Under the pieces are notes generated by a model that made no database searches, was not told the DNA's origin, and was given only the letters and a program-made list of their open reading frames with translations. The translations under genes and the position numbers were made by a program. From Caulobacteraceae bacterium (GTDB lineage: Bacteria; Pseudomonadota; Alphaproteobacteria; Caulobacterales; Caulobacteraceae), in NCBI GenBank assembly GCA_947475735.1, contig CANJLQ010000008.1, positions 1 to 64,000 of the forward strand: a DNA stretch of 64,000 nucleotides, in the 5' to 3' direction. Positions 1-9,944 of the stretch are shown here, one piece after another. The stretch's first letter is position 1. Each line of letters begins with the position of its first letter.

Positions 1-75
1 ATCCTGGCCTACAATATGAAGCGGGTGATGGCGGTGCTCGGAACGAAGCCGCTGATGGAGGCGATCAGGGCCTGA
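1..75 (+). mobile_element. C-terminal tail of an IS transposase (partial, cut by window edge)
   Basis: Frame 1 is open from the first base to a TGA at 73-75 and encodes 24 residues starting ILAYNMKRVM and ending MEAIRA. The LAYNxKRxxxxLG pattern is typical of the extreme C-terminus of DDE transposases of the IS1182/IS5-like type (inferred from memory of the family). Only the tail is visible, so family and intactness cannot be judged, and I could not place a terminal inverted repeat downstream. Confidence 0.55.
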
Positions 76-175
76 GACGATGGCGCTCTGCGCCTCGTCG
101 CCACACCCGCCCCGCCGTAGCTCAGCACGTTTTTACACGGCCTCGACTCTATCCGGTCGGCCGGGAGGATTGAGG

Positions 176-592
176 ATGATGATCGACGGGGCCCTGAGCG
201 GGGTGGAAGCGGCGGCTCTCTGGAGCGGCCTTCTGCTGCTCCTTCTGGTGGTCCTGTCGATGCGGGTGGCCCTGACGCGGCGGTCGCGGCGGGTGTCCCT
301 GGGCGACGGCGGCGATCCCGATCTGGCGCTGAAGACCCGCGTCTTCGGCAATGCGGCGGAGTACATCCCGGTGGGCGTCGCGGCCATGGCCATCCTGGCG
401 ACGCTCGGAATGCCGGCGGTCGGCATCCACATGGTGGGCGCGCCGCTGCTGGTGGGGCGGGTGCTGCATGCGGCGGGGCTGCGCGGTGACCGCGCCACGA
501 CGGCGCGGGTGTTCGGCATCCTGCTGACGTGGCTGTCGCTATTCCTGGCGGCCCTGATGCTGGTGGTGCACGCCTTCATCGCTCCGCACTGA
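176..592 (+). CDS. MAPEG family membrane protein
   Basis: A 138-residue integral membrane protein of the MAPEG (eicosanoid/glutathione metabolism) superfamily. It has about four hydrophobic segments, and the central NAAEYIPVG stretch followed by a membrane helix is the family signature. Bacterial members are mostly uncharacterised YecN-like inner-membrane proteins, some with glutathione transferase activity. I chose the ATG at 176 because GGGAGGA at 163-169 is a well-spaced ribosome binding site; the frame stays open further upstream but lacks membrane character. It stands alone between the transposase tail and the convergent aldo/keto reductase gene. The substrate is unknown. Confidence 0.85.
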   Translation: MMIDGALSGVEAAALWSGLLLLLLVVLSMRVALTRRSRRVSLGDGGDPDLALKTRVFGNAAEYIPVGVAAMAILATLGMPAVGIHMVGAPLLVGRVLHAAGLRGDRATTARVFGILLTWLSLFLAALMLVVHAFIAPH

Positions 593-602
593 AACGCGGA
601 GT

Positions 603-1436
603 CTAGTCCGCGTCCCAGACGAAGTCCCTGTCGATCCAGTCGCCCAGGCGGCCGTCCGGGCGGGCCAGGGCGTGGATGCGCTGCATCTCTTCGGCCGAGA
701 GCTCGAAGTCCCAGATGTCGAAGTTCTCGGCGGCCCGCTCGGGCTTCACGGTGCGGGGGATGGCGATGACATCCTGCTGGATCAGCCAGCGCAGGGTGAC
801 CTGGCCCGGCGTCTTGCCGTGCGCCGCCGCGATCTCGCCGATGACCGGATCGTCGGCGATCTGGCCCTGAGCCAGGGGCGACCAGGCGGTGATCGACGAG
901 CCCAGTTCCTCGGCCGTCGCCCGCAGCGTCTTCAGCGAGAGGTAGGGATGGTACTCGACCTGGTTGGTGATGATCCGGGCCTTCGACGCCGCCTGGGCCT
1001 GGCGAAACTGGGCCGACGGATAGTTGGAGACTCCGATCGAGCGCGTCAGGCCCCGCTCCTTGGCCTCATTGAGCGCGGCGATGGTGTCCGGGATCGACGG
1101 CTTCACCTTGGGCCAGTGGAGCAGCAGGAGGTCGGGCGTGAAGCCCAGGCTGCTCGCCGACTCTTCCGCCTGGGCCAGCAGGGCGTCGCGCTCGAAATGG
1201 GCGACCCAGATCTTGGTCGTCAGCCAGATCTGGTCGCGCGGCACGCCGGAATCGCGGATGCCGTCGCCGACCGCCGCCTCGTTCTTGTAGATCCAGGCCG
1301 TGTCGATGTGGCGGTAGCCGATCCTCAGCGCCTCGGCGACCATGCGCCGCGCGTCCGCCGGTTCCAGCTGCCAGGTGCCGAAGCCGAGCAAGGGAAGGGT
1401 CAGGCCGTCGACGGTGATCACAGCTTGGTCGGTCAT
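603..1436 (-). CDS. Aldo/keto reductase (2,5-diketo-D-gluconate reductase type)
   Basis: A 277-residue cytoplasmic NADPH-dependent carbonyl reductase with the TIM-barrel AKR fold. The catalytic tetrad is visible as D45, Y50, K75 and H107 (contexts RHIDTAWIY, TTKIWV, LLLHWP), with GFGTW near residue 18 and GVSNY in the middle of the chain. The length is standard for the AKR3/AKR5 groups. It is likely to reduce small aldehydes or keto sugars; the exact substrate cannot be read from sequence. It is convergent with the MAPEG gene and on the same strand as the alpha/beta hydrolase upstream, separated from it by about 60 bases. Confidence 0.92.
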   Translation of the reverse strand: MTDQAVITVDGLTLPLLGFGTWQLEPADARRMVAEALRIGYRHIDTAWIYKNEAAVGDGIRDSGVPRDQIWLTTKIWVAHFERDALLAQAEESASSLGFTPDLLLLHWPKVKPSIPDTIAALNEAKERGLTRSIGVSNYPSAQFRQAQAASKARIITNQVEYHPYLSLKTLRATAEELGSSITAWSPLAQGQIADDPVIGEIAAAHGKTPGQVTLRWLIQQDVIAIPRTVKPERAAENFDIWDFELSAEEMQRIHALARPDGRLGDWIDRDFVWDAD

Positions 1437-1498
1437 GGAGGACTCCGGCGTCGTTCGGGGAAGAGGCCGGATATAGGCCGGACCACGAGCCCCGCCAG

Positions 1499-2365
1499 TC
1501 AGTCGGCCGTGAGCCAGTCAGCGATTTCGTCCCACACCGGTTCCATGCCGCGCCGGAACGCGCCCTCGTGGCCCACGCGGGCGACGCCGTAGTCGGCGGG
1601 CCGACGCACGACCAGCTCGGTCGGCGCGTTCGGATAGACCTTCAGCATGTCCGGCCCGGTGCGGGTGTTGGCGATGGGATCGTCGGTGAAGATCCACGAC
1701 CGGATCGGCGCGGTCACCTCGGCGAAGTGGTTGGGCTTCAGCTCGGTCAGCAGCCGCTCGCCGAAATAGCGCGGATCATGGCACCAGCGCCGCCAGGGTA
1801 GGAAGACGCCGCGCGGCAGGTCGGCACCCCGCCACAAGCCGCCGCCCTTAATGTAGCCGTGCCGCGCCAGGCTGAAGGGACCGTAGCCCCACCAGAAGAA
1901 CAGCTCGACCGGGTTGTAGCTCAGCGGATGTTTGCGCCAGTAGCCCGAGCCGACGGCGACGAAGGCATGGCGGCGGATCCTGGCGTGGTTCGGCATGAAG
2001 CCGGCGAAGTGGCCTCCCACGCTGTGGCCGACATGGGTGACGGGCAGGCCAGGGGCCTCGGCGATGAGCGCCACGAGCGCGGCGGGCATATCCAGCCGAC
2101 CCCAGTCCTCATAGGTCATCCGCATCGCCGCCAGATCATCCGGCCGCGACCCGCCGATGCCGCGCATGTCGTGGGTCAGGACCGCCGCGCCCCGCCCCGC
2201 CAGATGGCGCGCGAACCGGTCGTAGAACCCCTTGGGGAAGCCGGTGCCGGACGTCACCAGAACGGCGTGGGTCGGCTGAGGCGCCGAGATCAGCCGCATC
2301 GACAGGGGATAGCCGTCGGCGGCGGGGGCCGTCAGGTCGCGGAGGATGAAATCGGGGCCCGCCAT
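1499..2365 (-). CDS. Alpha/beta hydrolase (COG4757-type)
   Basis: A 288-residue alpha/beta-hydrolase-fold protein. The nucleophile elbow GHSVGG lies at residues 113-118 (Ser115), preceded by an oxyanion-region segment around VTSGTGFPKGFY and a DMRGIGGS motif typical of serine aminopeptidase-like hydrolases. It most resembles the uncharacterised COG4757 group, which contains esterases and peptidases of unknown substrate. The reading frame is open further upstream, but the ATG at 2365 begins MAGPDFILRDL, which matches the family start, while the upstream part is low-complexity and overlaps the next gene. Confidence 0.85.
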   Translation of the reverse strand: MAGPDFILRDLTAPAADGYPLSMRLISAPQPTHAVLVTSGTGFPKGFYDRFARHLAGRGAAVLTHDMRGIGGSRPDDLAAMRMTYEDWGRLDMPAALVALIAEAPGLPVTHVGHSVGGHFAGFMPNHARIRRHAFVAVGSGYWRKHPLSYNPVELFFWWGYGPFSLARHGYIKGGGLWRGADLPRGVFLPWRRWCHDPRYFGERLLTELKPNHFAEVTAPIRSWIFTDDPIANTRTGPDMLKVYPNAPTELVVRRPADYGVARVGHEGAFRRGMEPVWDEIADWLTAD

Positions 2366-2432
2366 GGTAGGTCCGTCCTGTTTGGAAACGAACCTGACAC
2401 GGTGACGCTGGGGAAGGTCAAGAGGGCGGGGA

Positions 2433-2933
2433 TCAGTCCCCGATGGGCAGGCGGAACCGCAGGCCCTGGCGCTCTGAAGAGGCCCCTGCCGGCCGGCATT
2501 CGGTAACGAAGGCGACGGCCCCGCCCTCGCGACGGGGGCGGCTCTCGCAGACCTGGTCCTGGACGGTGTTAGCGGAGGCGACGCGCCGCTCGGGCTCGCG
2601 GCATTCGACCGGGAAGGAGCCGTCGGCGCTGGGCGTGGCCTGACACGGCGTCGGCGCATCGGCGGGCCGCAAGCCGGCGGGCAGACGGTCGCCGAGCGCC
2701 AGCGACAGGTCGGCACGCACCCTGGACTGGCAGGCGGCCATGGGCTCGTCGCCGCGCACCAAAGGGCTGCACTGCGACCGCTCCCAGCCGAAGGGATCGG
2801 CCAGAGCCCAAGCGGGCAGGTCCGAAGTGTCGGCGACCTCCACGGCCTCGACGGGCTCCGCCACCGGTGTCTCCCAGACCACCGGGCCGGGCGTCTGCTG
2901 AAGCGCGAGGATCAGGGCGAAGATGGTCGGCAT
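2433..2933 (-). CDS. Hypothetical exported protein
   Basis: A 166-residue protein of unknown function. The N-terminus (MPTIFALILALQQTP) resembles a short signal peptide, followed by an acidic Pro/Val-rich linker and a mature part with at least five cysteines, suggesting a periplasmic disulfide-bonded protein. No recognisable domain. The ATG at 2933 was preferred over an upstream start because it gives the signal-like N-terminus. It lies just downstream of the VWA-domain gene on the same strand, so the two may be co-transcribed. Confidence 0.6.
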   Translation of the reverse strand: MPTIFALILALQQTPGPVVWETPVAEPVEAVEVADTSDLPAWALADPFGWERSQCSPLVRGDEPMAACQSRVRADLSLALGDRLPAGLRPADAPTPCQATPSADGSFPVECREPERRVASANTVQDQVCESRPRREGGAVAFVTECRPAGASSERQGLRFRLPIGD

Positions 2934-2999
2934 GGCACGATCCTCCGGAACCCGACCACCGTCGCATGAAACGCCCGTTTCCGCGACCGGCAATCCGCC

Positions 3000-4178
3000 T
3001 CAGCGCGTCAGGGCCCGCATCGCCTTGTCCAGGCCGTCCAGCGTCAGGGGATACATGCGCTCGTCCATCACCTCCCGCAGCAGGCCGACCGAGGCGGTAT
3101 AGCTCCAGTACCGCTCCGCCACAGGGTTCAGCCACACCGACTTGTCCCACTGCAGCCGGGCGCGGCGCATCCAGACGGCCCCGGCCTCCTCGTTCCAGTG
3201 CTCGACCGAACCGCCGGGCATGGTGACCTCATAGGGGCTCATGGTCGCGTCGCCGACGAAGATGGCGCGCCAGTCGCCATTGTATTTGTGCAGCAGGTCC
3301 CAGGTCGGGATGCGCTCGGCGTGGCGGCGGCGATTGTCCTTCCAGACGCCTTCGTAGAGGCAATTGTGGAAGTAGAAGAACTCCAGGTTTTTGAACTCGG
3401 TTCGGGCCGCGCTGAACAGCTCCTCGCAGAGCTTGATGTGGCCGTCCATCGACCCGCCGACGTCGAGGAACAGCAGCACCTTGATGGTGTTGCGCCGCTC
3501 CGGCCGCATCTGGATATCGAGCCAGCCCTGGCGCGCCGTGCCGTCGATGGTGCCGTCGATGTCCAGCTCCTCGGCCGCGCCTTCGCGCGCGAACCGGCGC
3601 AGGCGGCGCAGCGCGACCTTGATGTTGCGCGTGCCCAGTTCGACCGTGTCGTCCAGGTTCCGATACTCGCGTTTCTCCCAGACCTTGACCGCGCGGCCCT
3701 GTTTGCCCGGCCCACCGATGCGCACGCCCTCGGGGTTGTAGCCGCCGTGGCCGAAGGGGCTGGTCCCGCCCGTGCCGATCCACTTCGACCCGCCCTCGTG
3801 GCGCTTCTGCTGCTCCTCCATCCGCTGCTTCAGCGTTTCCATGAGCTTGTCGAAGCCGCCCAGCGCCTCGATCTCGGCCTTCTCCTCGTCGGTCAGGAAC
3901 TTCTCGTTCAGCAGCCGCAGCCAGTCCTCGGGCACGTCCAGCGTCGGCTCGTCGCCCGCGCCGATGGTCTCGATGCCCTTGAACACCTGGCCGAAGACCT
4001 GATCGAACCGGTCGTAGTGTTTCTCGTCCTTGACCAGCACCGCGCGTGACAGGTGGTAGAAGTCCTCGACCCGCCCCCCGGCCACGTCCTTGTCCATGGC
4101 CTCCATCAGGTGGAGCCATTCCTTCATCGAGACCGGGACGCGCGCGTCCTTGAGGGCGGTGAAGAAGGGGAGCAGCAT
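3000..4178 (-). CDS. VWA domain-containing protein (CoxE-like, COG3825)
   Basis: A 392-residue protein of the CoxE/COG3825 group. The N-terminal part (LPFFTALKDARVPVSMKEWL) is the conserved start of the family, and a von Willebrand factor A domain occupies the C-terminal half with a MIDAS-like motif LFLDVGGSMDGH around residue 240. Such proteins usually pair with a MoxR-type AAA+ ATPase and act in metal-cofactor insertion or complex remodelling; no MoxR gene is present here, so the partner must be elsewhere. The length matches the family. Confidence 0.85.
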   Translation of the reverse strand: MLLPFFTALKDARVPVSMKEWLHLMEAMDKDVAGGRVEDFYHLSRAVLVKDEKHYDRFDQVFGQVFKGIETIGAGDEPTLDVPEDWLRLLNEKFLTDEEKAEIEALGGFDKLMETLKQRMEEQQKRHEGGSKWIGTGGTSPFGHGGYNPEGVRIGGPGKQGRAVKVWEKREYRNLDDTVELGTRNIKVALRRLRRFAREGAAEELDIDGTIDGTARQGWLDIQMRPERRNTIKVLLFLDVGGSMDGHIKLCEELFSAARTEFKNLEFFYFHNCLYEGVWKDNRRRHAERIPTWDLLHKYNGDWRAIFVGDATMSPYEVTMPGGSVEHWNEEAGAVWMRRARLQWDKSVWLNPVAERYWSYTASVGLLREVMDERMYPLTLDGLDKAMRALTR

Positions 4179-4199
4179 GGGCGTGACCGTGTGCCCGGA

Positions 4200-4727
4200 T
4201 CAGCCGCGACGCAAGATGAACTCGTCATCCAGCCAGGCCCCGACCGGATACTGATACTCTCCGGCCTTGTGGAAACCGTACGCCGCATAGAGCTTCTGCG
4301 CCTTGAGGTTGCCGCTCCAGACGCCGATCCACAGAGGGCCGTCGGTGTTGGCCGCCATCCAGTCGAGCGACAGGGCGAGCAGCTTGGTTCCAAGGCCGAG
4401 ACCCTGCGCAGTCTTGGCCACATAGAGGCGGCGCAGTTCGGCATGGCTGGGGCTGGCGTCTAGATGGGGCAGGGTGTTCGGCCCGGCGTTGGCGAAGGCC
4501 AGCAGGGCGCCGTCCCGCTCGGCGATCCACCAGGCCGCGCCCGGCTCGGCCAGCTTGGCGGCGGTGGCCTCGGGGCTGAAGCTGGCGTCGAGGAACGCCG
4601 CCAGATCATCCTCGGGATAGGGTATGCCAAATCCCGTCACGAAGGTGTCGATGAAGGTCTGCCGACCAAGCGCGCCCAGGGCCTCGGCGTCGGCGGGGGA
4701 GGGGGCTCGGATCACGACGTCGCTCAT
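4200..4727 (-). CDS. GNAT family N-acetyltransferase
   Basis: A 175-residue GCN5-related N-acetyltransferase. The acetyl-CoA-binding motif A region reads RRLYVAKTAQGLGLGTKLL (Q/RxxGxG/A type), followed by IGVWSGNLKAQKLYAAYGF, a classic GNAT motif B. The acceptor is unknown; the nearest recognised pattern is the RimI/spermidine acetyltransferase type. It sits just upstream of the VWA gene on the same strand and is divergent from the deacetylase-like gene at 4793, making a plausible shared promoter region of about 65 bases. Confidence 0.88.
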   Translation of the reverse strand: MSDVVIRAPSPADAEALGALGRQTFIDTFVTGFGIPYPEDDLAAFLDASFSPEATAAKLAEPGAAWWIAERDGALLAFANAGPNTLPHLDASPSHAELRRLYVAKTAQGLGLGTKLLALSLDWMAANTDGPLWIGVWSGNLKAQKLYAAYGFHKAGEYQYPVGAWLDDEFILRRG

Positions 4728-4792
4728 GGCGCGCGATTAGGGGCTGATCCGGCTGGCGACAAGCCGCCCGAGTCCCCCTAGTGTCCGTCGCC

Positions 4793-5713
4793 ATGTCCGT
4801 CGCCCTGTTCACCCATCCCGACATGGCCGAGCACGCCCCCGGCGTCGGCCACCCGGAACGGCCCGAGCGTCTGGCTGCCGTGCTGGCCGCGCTCGACGAC
4901 GCCGATCTGTCGCTGGACCGCTGCTTCGCCACGGAGGCGGAGATCGCGCATCTGGAGCGCGTCCATCCGGCGGACTACGTCGCGCGCATCCTCGACGCCT
5001 CACCCCGCTCGGGTCTGGCCCAGCTGGACGCCGACACCGTCCTGTCTCGCGGGAGCGTCCGCGGGGCCCGTCTCGCGGCCGGGGCCGTGATCGACGCAGT
5101 CAGGGCCGTGGCCGAAGGCGAGACCGCCCGCGCCTTCGCCGCTGTGCGTCCGCCGGGCCATCACGCCGAGCCGGATCGGGCGATGGGCTTCTGCCTGTTC
5201 TCATCCGTCGCCGTGGCGGCCCGCGTGGCCCAGACGCTGGGCATGCCCAGGGTCGCGGTCGTCGATTTCGACGTGCATCACGGCAACGGCACCCAGGCGG
5301 CGTTCGAGGCGGACCCGTCGCTGTTCTTCGCCTCCATCCACCAAATGCCCCTCTATCCCGGCACGGGCGCGCCGCATGAGACCGGCGTCGGCAACGTCGT
5401 CAATGCACCGGTCGAGCCCCATGCCGCGCGCGAATCATGGCGGGCGACCTTCGCCGGTGGGCTGATGCCCGCGCTCGACGCTTTCGAGCCGGATCTGATC
5501 CTGATCTCGGCGGGTTTCGATGCCCATCGCCGTGATCCGCTCGCTCACCAGAGCCTGGAGGCCGAGGATTTCGCTTGGGCGACACGGGCGGTTCTGGAGG
5601 TCGCGCGCCGTCGCTGCGGCGGCAAGGTTGTGTCGTCGTTGGAGGGCGGTTACGACCTTGAGGGGCTCGGTCGTTCGGCCGTCGCCCATGTACGGGCTTT
5701 GGGGGAGGACTGA
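4793..5713 (+). CDS. Histone deacetylase family protein (acetoin utilisation/APAH type)
   Basis: A 306-residue arginase/deacetylase-fold hydrolase. It contains HPERPERL near the N-terminus, the catalytic RPPGHHAE and the zinc-ligand segment [10 protein letters not shown], followed by [14 protein letters not shown] and EGGYDLEGL, all hallmarks of class II-like bacterial histone deacetylase homologues. These remove acetyl groups from small amides (polyamines) or proteins. An in-frame GTG at 4781 is an alternative start; the ATG at 4793 was chosen because it begins at the conserved [10 protein letters not shown] segment. Confidence 0.9.
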   Translation: MSVALFTHPDMAEHAPGVGHPERPERLAAVLAALDDADLSLDRCFATEAEIAHLERVHPADYVARILDASPRSGLAQLDADTVLSRGSVRGARLAAGAVIDAVRAVAEGETARAFAAVRPPGHHAEPDRAMGFCLFSSVAVAARVAQTLGMPRVAVVDFDVHHGNGTQAAFEADPSLFFASIHQMPLYPGTGAPHETGVGNVVNAPVEPHAARESWRATFAGGLMPALDAFEPDLILISAGFDAHRRDPLAHQSLEAEDFAWATRAVLEVARRRCGGKVVSSLEGGYDLEGLGRSAVAHVRALGED

Positions 5714-5747
5714 GGAACACCGGCGACATCGCCAGACCCCTCGCGCC

Positions 5748-6404
5748 ATGAACCCCGACACCCTCCACAAGGATCGCATCGATCTCGCCGTGCCCGGGCC
5801 GGTGCCTCCGCGTGCGCCGGCGACGCCGGGTCGCGTCGGGTCGATAACGCTCGCGCGGCACGGCGAGCCGGCCTTGTCGCGCAAATGCCTGCTGACCTCC
5901 GACCAATACCGGGCGTGGTGGGCCAAGTATGAGCAGGGCGGGCTGCTCGCCGGTCAGACCCCTCCGCCCGATCTGCTGGCGACGGCCCAGGGCGCCGGGG
6001 TGATCTTCGCATCGACCCGTCAGCGCGCCCAGGAAACGGCCGTCGCCGTCTCCGCCGGACGGGACGTGGTCTCCGATGTCCTGTTCATCGAGGCGCCCCT
6101 GCCGCCGCCTCATTTTCCCAGCTGGTTCAAACTTCCGCCGAAATACTGGGGGGCCGTCGCCCGCTTCTGGTGGCACGCCTTCGACCACCACGACGGACAG
6201 GAGACCCGCGCCCAGGCCGAGGCTCGTTCCGAACGCGCCGCCCGGCTGCTGATCGCGCGCGCCGAGGCGGGCGAGGACGTGCTGGTCCTGGCCCACGGCT
6301 ACTTCAACCACATGGTCGGTCGCCGCCTGAAGGCCGACGGCTGGAAGCTCATCCACAACCAGGGCTTCAGATACTGGAGCCAGCGCCGCTACGAGCGGGC
6401 ATGA
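5748..6404 (+). CDS. Histidine phosphatase family protein
   Basis: A 218-residue protein of the phosphoglycerate-mutase-like histidine phosphatase superfamily. The RHG motif is present as ITLARHGEPALS, a second arginine lies in STRQRAQET, and the second active-site histidine is in VLVLAHGYFNHM. The substrate is unknown. The frame is open far upstream of the chosen ATG at 5748, but that region overlaps the deacetylase gene and is not protein-like. It lies 35 bases downstream of that gene and is probably transcribed with it. Confidence 0.85.
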   Translation: MNPDTLHKDRIDLAVPGPVPPRAPATPGRVGSITLARHGEPALSRKCLLTSDQYRAWWAKYEQGGLLAGQTPPPDLLATAQGAGVIFASTRQRAQETAVAVSAGRDVVSDVLFIEAPLPPPHFPSWFKLPPKYWGAVARFWWHAFDHHDGQETRAQAEARSERAARLLIARAEAGEDVLVLAHGYFNHMVGRRLKADGWKLIHNQGFRYWSQRRYERA

Positions 6405-6451
6405 CGCTTCCCCGTTGAAGCGAAAGCGCGGCCCCTCTAGGGTCGGATCCG

Positions 6452-6703
6452 ATGTCAGAGCCCGCGTCCACCGTTCCCGCCGATCTTTCCTTCGAGGATG
6501 CCCTCTCGCGCCTGGAGACCATCGTCTCGCGCCTGGAGTCCGGCCAGGCGCCGCTGGAGGAATCCATCACCCTCTATGAGGAGGGCGCGCGCCTGAAGGC
6601 CCACTGCGAGAACCGTCTGAAGGCCGCCCAGCTTCGGGTCGACAAGATCGTCGTCGGGGCCGACGGCGCCGCCAAGGGTCTCGAACCCGCCGAGTTCGGC
6701 TGA
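6452..6703 (+). CDS. xseB: Exodeoxyribonuclease VII small subunit
   Basis: An 83-residue small subunit of exodeoxyribonuclease VII, which with XseA degrades single-stranded DNA to acid-soluble oligonucleotides. The family core [28 protein letters not shown], followed by a helical basic tail with [15 protein letters not shown], is diagnostic; length is normal. Its stop overlaps the csaA start (TGATG), and xseB followed by ispA and dxs is a common order in proteobacteria. Confidence 0.95.
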   Translation: MSEPASTVPADLSFEDALSRLETIVSRLESGQAPLEESITLYEEGARLKAHCENRLKAAQLRVDKIVVGADGAAKGLEPAEFG

Positions 6704-7053
6704 TGGCGGCCGTCGCGGAACAGATCGCTTTCGACGCCTTCATGGCGGTCGACGTGCGCGTGGGCGAGGTCGTTCGCGCCGAGCCGTTCCCGGAAGCCAG
6801 GAAGCCTGCCTACAAGCTGACCATCGACTTCGGTCCGGACGTCGGCGTGAAACGCTCCTCGGCCCAGATCACCCGGCACTACACCACCGACCAGCTGACA
6901 GGGCGAAAGGTCGCCGCCGTCGTCAACTTCGCGCCCCGTCAGATCGGGCCCTTCATGTCCGAGGTCCTGACCCTGGGTTTCCCCGATGCGGAGGGCGAGG
7001 TCGTGCTGGTCGGGGTCGATCGCGACGTGCCCAACGGCGGGAGACTGTTCTGA
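6703..7053 (+). CDS. csaA: tRNA-binding protein CsaA
   Basis: A 116-residue tRNA-binding OB-fold protein. CsaA is a dimer related to the anticodon-like domain of MetRS C-termini and has chaperone and protein-secretion roles in Bacillus. Diagnostic segments are [38 protein letters not shown] and [16 protein letters not shown]. It overlaps both neighbours by the TGATG arrangement, so it is translationally coupled between xseB and ispA, which is unusual company but clearly one operon. Confidence 0.93.
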   Translation: MAAVAEQIAFDAFMAVDVRVGEVVRAEPFPEARKPAYKLTIDFGPDVGVKRSSAQITRHYTTDQLTGRKVAAVVNFAPRQIGPFMSEVLTLGFPDAEGEVVLVGVDRDVPNGGRLF

Positions 7054-7958
7054 TGCGTCTGGCCGCCAATGCTCCGGTTCAAAGCGTGGCCGAGCGCGTG
7101 GCCGAGGTCGCCGACCTCGTCACCGTGGCGCTCGACGAACTTCTGCCCCGCGCCGAGGGTCCCGAATCCCGCCTGACCGAAGCCATGCGCTATGCGGCGC
7201 TGGGGCCCGGCAAGCGGCTGCGGCCCTATTTCGCCATGGAGGCCTCGCGGCTGTTCGACATCGAGGAGCGTCCGGTGTTGCGCGCCGCCTGCGCCCTGGA
7301 ATGCGTTCACGCCTATTCGCTGGTCCACGACGATCTGCCGGCGATGGACAACGACGACATGCGCCGGGGCCGACCCACCCTGCACATCGCCTATGACGAG
7401 GCGACGGCGATCCTGGCGGGCGATGCCCTCCAGACCGCGGCCTTCGACATCCTCCTTCATCGCGACACCCACGAGGACGCCGAGGTGCGCTGCGCGCTCG
7501 CGGCCCGCCTGTCGCTGGCGTCCGGCGCACGGGGCATGGCGGGCGGACAGATGATCGACCTGCTGGGCGTGCGCGACGATCTGGGCGGCGTCGCCCGGAT
7601 GCAACGGCTCAAGACCGGGGCCCTGTTCACCTATGCCTTCGAGATCCCGCTGATCATCGCCAAGGCCGAGGAGCGGCATCAGCAGGCCCTGACCAACTTC
7701 GCTCACGACATCGGCCTGGCCTATCAGATCGTCGACGACCTGCTGGATTTCGACGGCGACGAGGCCGAGCTCGGCAAGGCGGCCCAGAAGGACGCGGCCC
7801 AGGGCAAGACCAATTTCGTCACGCTTCTGGGCGTCGATCAGGCGCGTCATCGCGTCGCGCATCTGGCCGATCAGGCGCGCGGACACCTGGACGTGTTCGG
7901 TGCCGACGCCGAAAACCTCAAGGCCAGTGTGGACTTCGTGCTAAACCGCCGGTCCTGA
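7053..7958 (+). CDS. ispA: Farnesyl diphosphate synthase (polyprenyl synthetase)
   Basis: A 301-residue trans-isoprenyl diphosphate synthase that condenses IPP with DMAPP/GPP to farnesyl diphosphate for undecaprenol, quinones and carotenoids. The first aspartate-rich motif is [14 protein letters not shown] and the second is [17 protein letters not shown] is the IPP-binding region. The residues preceding the first motif ([11 protein letters not shown]) fit short-chain (FPP) specificity. It is followed after 67 bases by dxs, forming the isoprenoid-precursor block. Confidence 0.93.
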   Translation: MRLAANAPVQSVAERVAEVADLVTVALDELLPRAEGPESRLTEAMRYAALGPGKRLRPYFAMEASRLFDIEERPVLRAACALECVHAYSLVHDDLPAMDNDDMRRGRPTLHIAYDEATAILAGDALQTAAFDILLHRDTHEDAEVRCALAARLSLASGARGMAGGQMIDLLGVRDDLGGVARMQRLKTGALFTYAFEIPLIIAKAEERHQQALTNFAHDIGLAYQIVDDLLDFDGDEAELGKAAQKDAAQGKTNFVTLLGVDQARHRVAHLADQARGHLDVFGADAENLKASVDFVLNRRS

Positions 7959-8025
7959 TAGGGAGGACGCCGGCTCGCGAAGTTGGCGCCGTAACGACAA
8001 GAAAAACCAAGGTTCCGAGTCTCTG

Positions 8026-9936
8026 ATGCCCGACACGCCCCTGCTCGATAAAGTCCGCATTCCCGCCGATACGCGCGGCTTCGACGCCGCCCAGCTGCGG
8101 CAACTGGCCGACGAGCTGAGAGCCGAGACCATCGACGCGGTCTCCACGACCGGCGGGCACCTGGGCGCGGGCCTGGGCGTCGTCGAACTGACCGTCGCCC
8201 TGCACCATGTGTTCAAGACGCCCGAGGACATCCTGATCTGGGACGTCGGGCATCAGTGCTATCCGCACAAGATCCTGACCGGTCGGCGCGACCGCATCCG
8301 CACCCTGCGCCAGGGCGGCGGCCTGTCGGGCTTCACCAAGCGGGCCGAGAGCGAGTACGACCCCTTCGGCGCGGCCCACGCCTCGACCTCGATCTCGGCC
8401 GCGCTCGGTTTCGCCGCCGCGCGCGACCAGCAGGGCAAGTCCAACAAGGTCGTGGCCGTCATCGGCGACGGATCCATGTCTGCCGGCATGGCTTATGAGG
8501 CGATGAACAACGCGGCCGAGACCACCGGCCAGCTGACCGTCATCCTCAACGACAACGACATGTCGATCGCCCCGCCCGTGGGCGGTATGAGCGCCTATCT
8601 GGCCAAACAGGTCTCGGGCGGCGCCTACCAGAACCTGCGCCAGTTCGGAAAGAAGGTCGCCGAACACATGCCGCGCCCCTTCCGCGAGGCCGCGCGCAAG
8701 GCCGAGGAATATGCCCGAGGCATGGTCACGGGCGGCACCTTCTTCGAGGAACTGGGCTTCTACTACATCGGCCCGATCGACGGCCACGACCTCGATAACC
8801 TGGTCCCCATCCTGAAGAACGCCGCCGCCATCACCGACCGCCCGGTGGTGGTCCACGTCGTGACGCAGAAGGGCAAGGGCTATGCCCCTGCCGAGTCGAG
8901 CGCCGACAAGCTGCACGCCGTGGTCAAGTTCGACGTGGTCTCGGGCAAACAGTCTAAGGCCGTCTCCAACGCGCCCAGCTACACCAAGGTGTTCGGCACC
9001 GAACTGATCAAGCGGGCCGAGCGCGACCCGACCGTGGTCGCCATCACCGCCGCGATGCCGTCGGGCACGGGGCTCGATCTGTTCGGCCAGGCCTTCCCAG
9101 ACCGCACCTATGACGTCGGCATCGCCGAGCAGCACGCGGTGACCTTCGCGGCCGGTCTGGCGGCGGACGGCATGAAGCCCTTCTGCGCCATCTATTCGAC
9201 CTTCCTTCAGCGCGGCTATGACCAGGTCGTCCACGACGTGGCGATCCAGTCCCTGCCGGTGCGCTTCGCCATGGACCGCGCCGGTCTGGTCGGCGCCGAC
9301 GGCTGCACCCACGCGGGCACCTTCGACATCGGCTACATGGGCGCTCTGCCCGGCATGATCCTGATGGCCGCCGCCGACGAGGCGGAGCTGGCCGGCATGA
9401 TCGCCACCGCCTGTGAGATCGACGACCGCCCCTCGGCCTTCCGCTATCCGCGCGGCGACGGCGTGGGCGTCGAGATCCCCGAACTGGCCGCTCCGTTCGA
9501 GATCGGCCGGGGTCGGATCGTGCGCGAAGGCACGGCCGTCGCCCTGCTCAGCTTCGGCACCCGTCTTCAGGAAACGCTCAAGGCCGCCGACATCCTGGCC
9601 GCGCACGGCGTCTCGGCCACGGTCGCCGACGCCCGCTTCGCCAAGCCGCTCGACCACGACCTGATCACCCGCCTCGCGCGCGAGCACGAGGCCCTGATCA
9701 CGATCGAGGAAGGGGCCATGGGCGGCTTCGGCGCCTTCGTGCTGCAGTTCCTGGCGGCTGAGGGGGCCTTGGACGCGGGCCTCAAGATCCGCACCCTGCA
9801 CCTGCCCGACGTCTTCCAGGACCACGACAGCCCGGCGATCCAGTATGCCGAGGCCGGCCTGGATGCCGAGCACATCGCCGCCGCCGCCCTCAAGGCGCTT
9901 GGCGTCCAGCAGGCGAGGGGCGCAGCCCGCGCCTGA
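8026..9936 (+). CDS. dxs: 1-deoxy-D-xylulose-5-phosphate synthase
   Basis: A 636-residue thiamine-diphosphate enzyme that condenses pyruvate and glyceraldehyde 3-phosphate, the entry step of the MEP isoprenoid pathway. The ThDP-binding motif [17 protein letters not shown], the N-terminal [22 protein letters not shown], and the transketolase central segment [15 protein letters not shown] are all present; full length. It lies downstream of ispA, with the HIT-family gene 8 bases beyond its stop. Confidence 0.97.
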   Translation: MPDTPLLDKVRIPADTRGFDAAQLRQLADELRAETIDAVSTTGGHLGAGLGVVELTVALHHVFKTPEDILIWDVGHQCYPHKILTGRRDRIRTLRQGGGLSGFTKRAESEYDPFGAAHASTSISAALGFAAARDQQGKSNKVVAVIGDGSMSAGMAYEAMNNAAETTGQLTVILNDNDMSIAPPVGGMSAYLAKQVSGGAYQNLRQFGKKVAEHMPRPFREAARKAEEYARGMVTGGTFFEELGFYYIGPIDGHDLDNLVPILKNAAAITDRPVVVHVVTQKGKGYAPAESSADKLHAVVKFDVVSGKQSKAVSNAPSYTKVFGTELIKRAERDPTVVAITAAMPSGTGLDLFGQAFPDRTYDVGIAEQHAVTFAAGLAADGMKPFCAIYSTFLQRGYDQVVHDVAIQSLPVRFAMDRAGLVGADGCTHAGTFDIGYMGALPGMILMAAADEAELAGMIATACEIDDRPSAFRYPRGDGVGVEIPELAAPFEIGRGRIVREGTAVALLSFGTRLQETLKAADILAAHGVSATVADARFAKPLDHDLITRLAREHEALITIEEGAMGGFGAFVLQFLAAEGALDAGLKIRTLHLPDVFQDHDSPAIQYAEAGLDAEHIAAAALKALGVQQARGAARA

Positions 9937-9944
9937 CCCGGTCG

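Noticed and set aside
112..125. 14-bp match (CCGCCGTAGCTCAG) to the 5' part of the tRNA-Thr at 60323-60397
   Set aside because: Common tRNA-like motif, short, no second half or anticodon arm follows, and no integrase is near. Probably chance or part of the mobile-element end.
133..579. Long open frames on the opposite strand of most genes (for example 133-579 minus, 7918-9873 minus)
   Set aside because: They are antisense to recognised genes, arise from the high GC third-position bias, and their translations are compositionally biased without domains.
4781..4793. GTG start for the deacetylase-like gene
   Set aside because: It adds only four residues not expected for the family; the ATG at 4793 is preferred.
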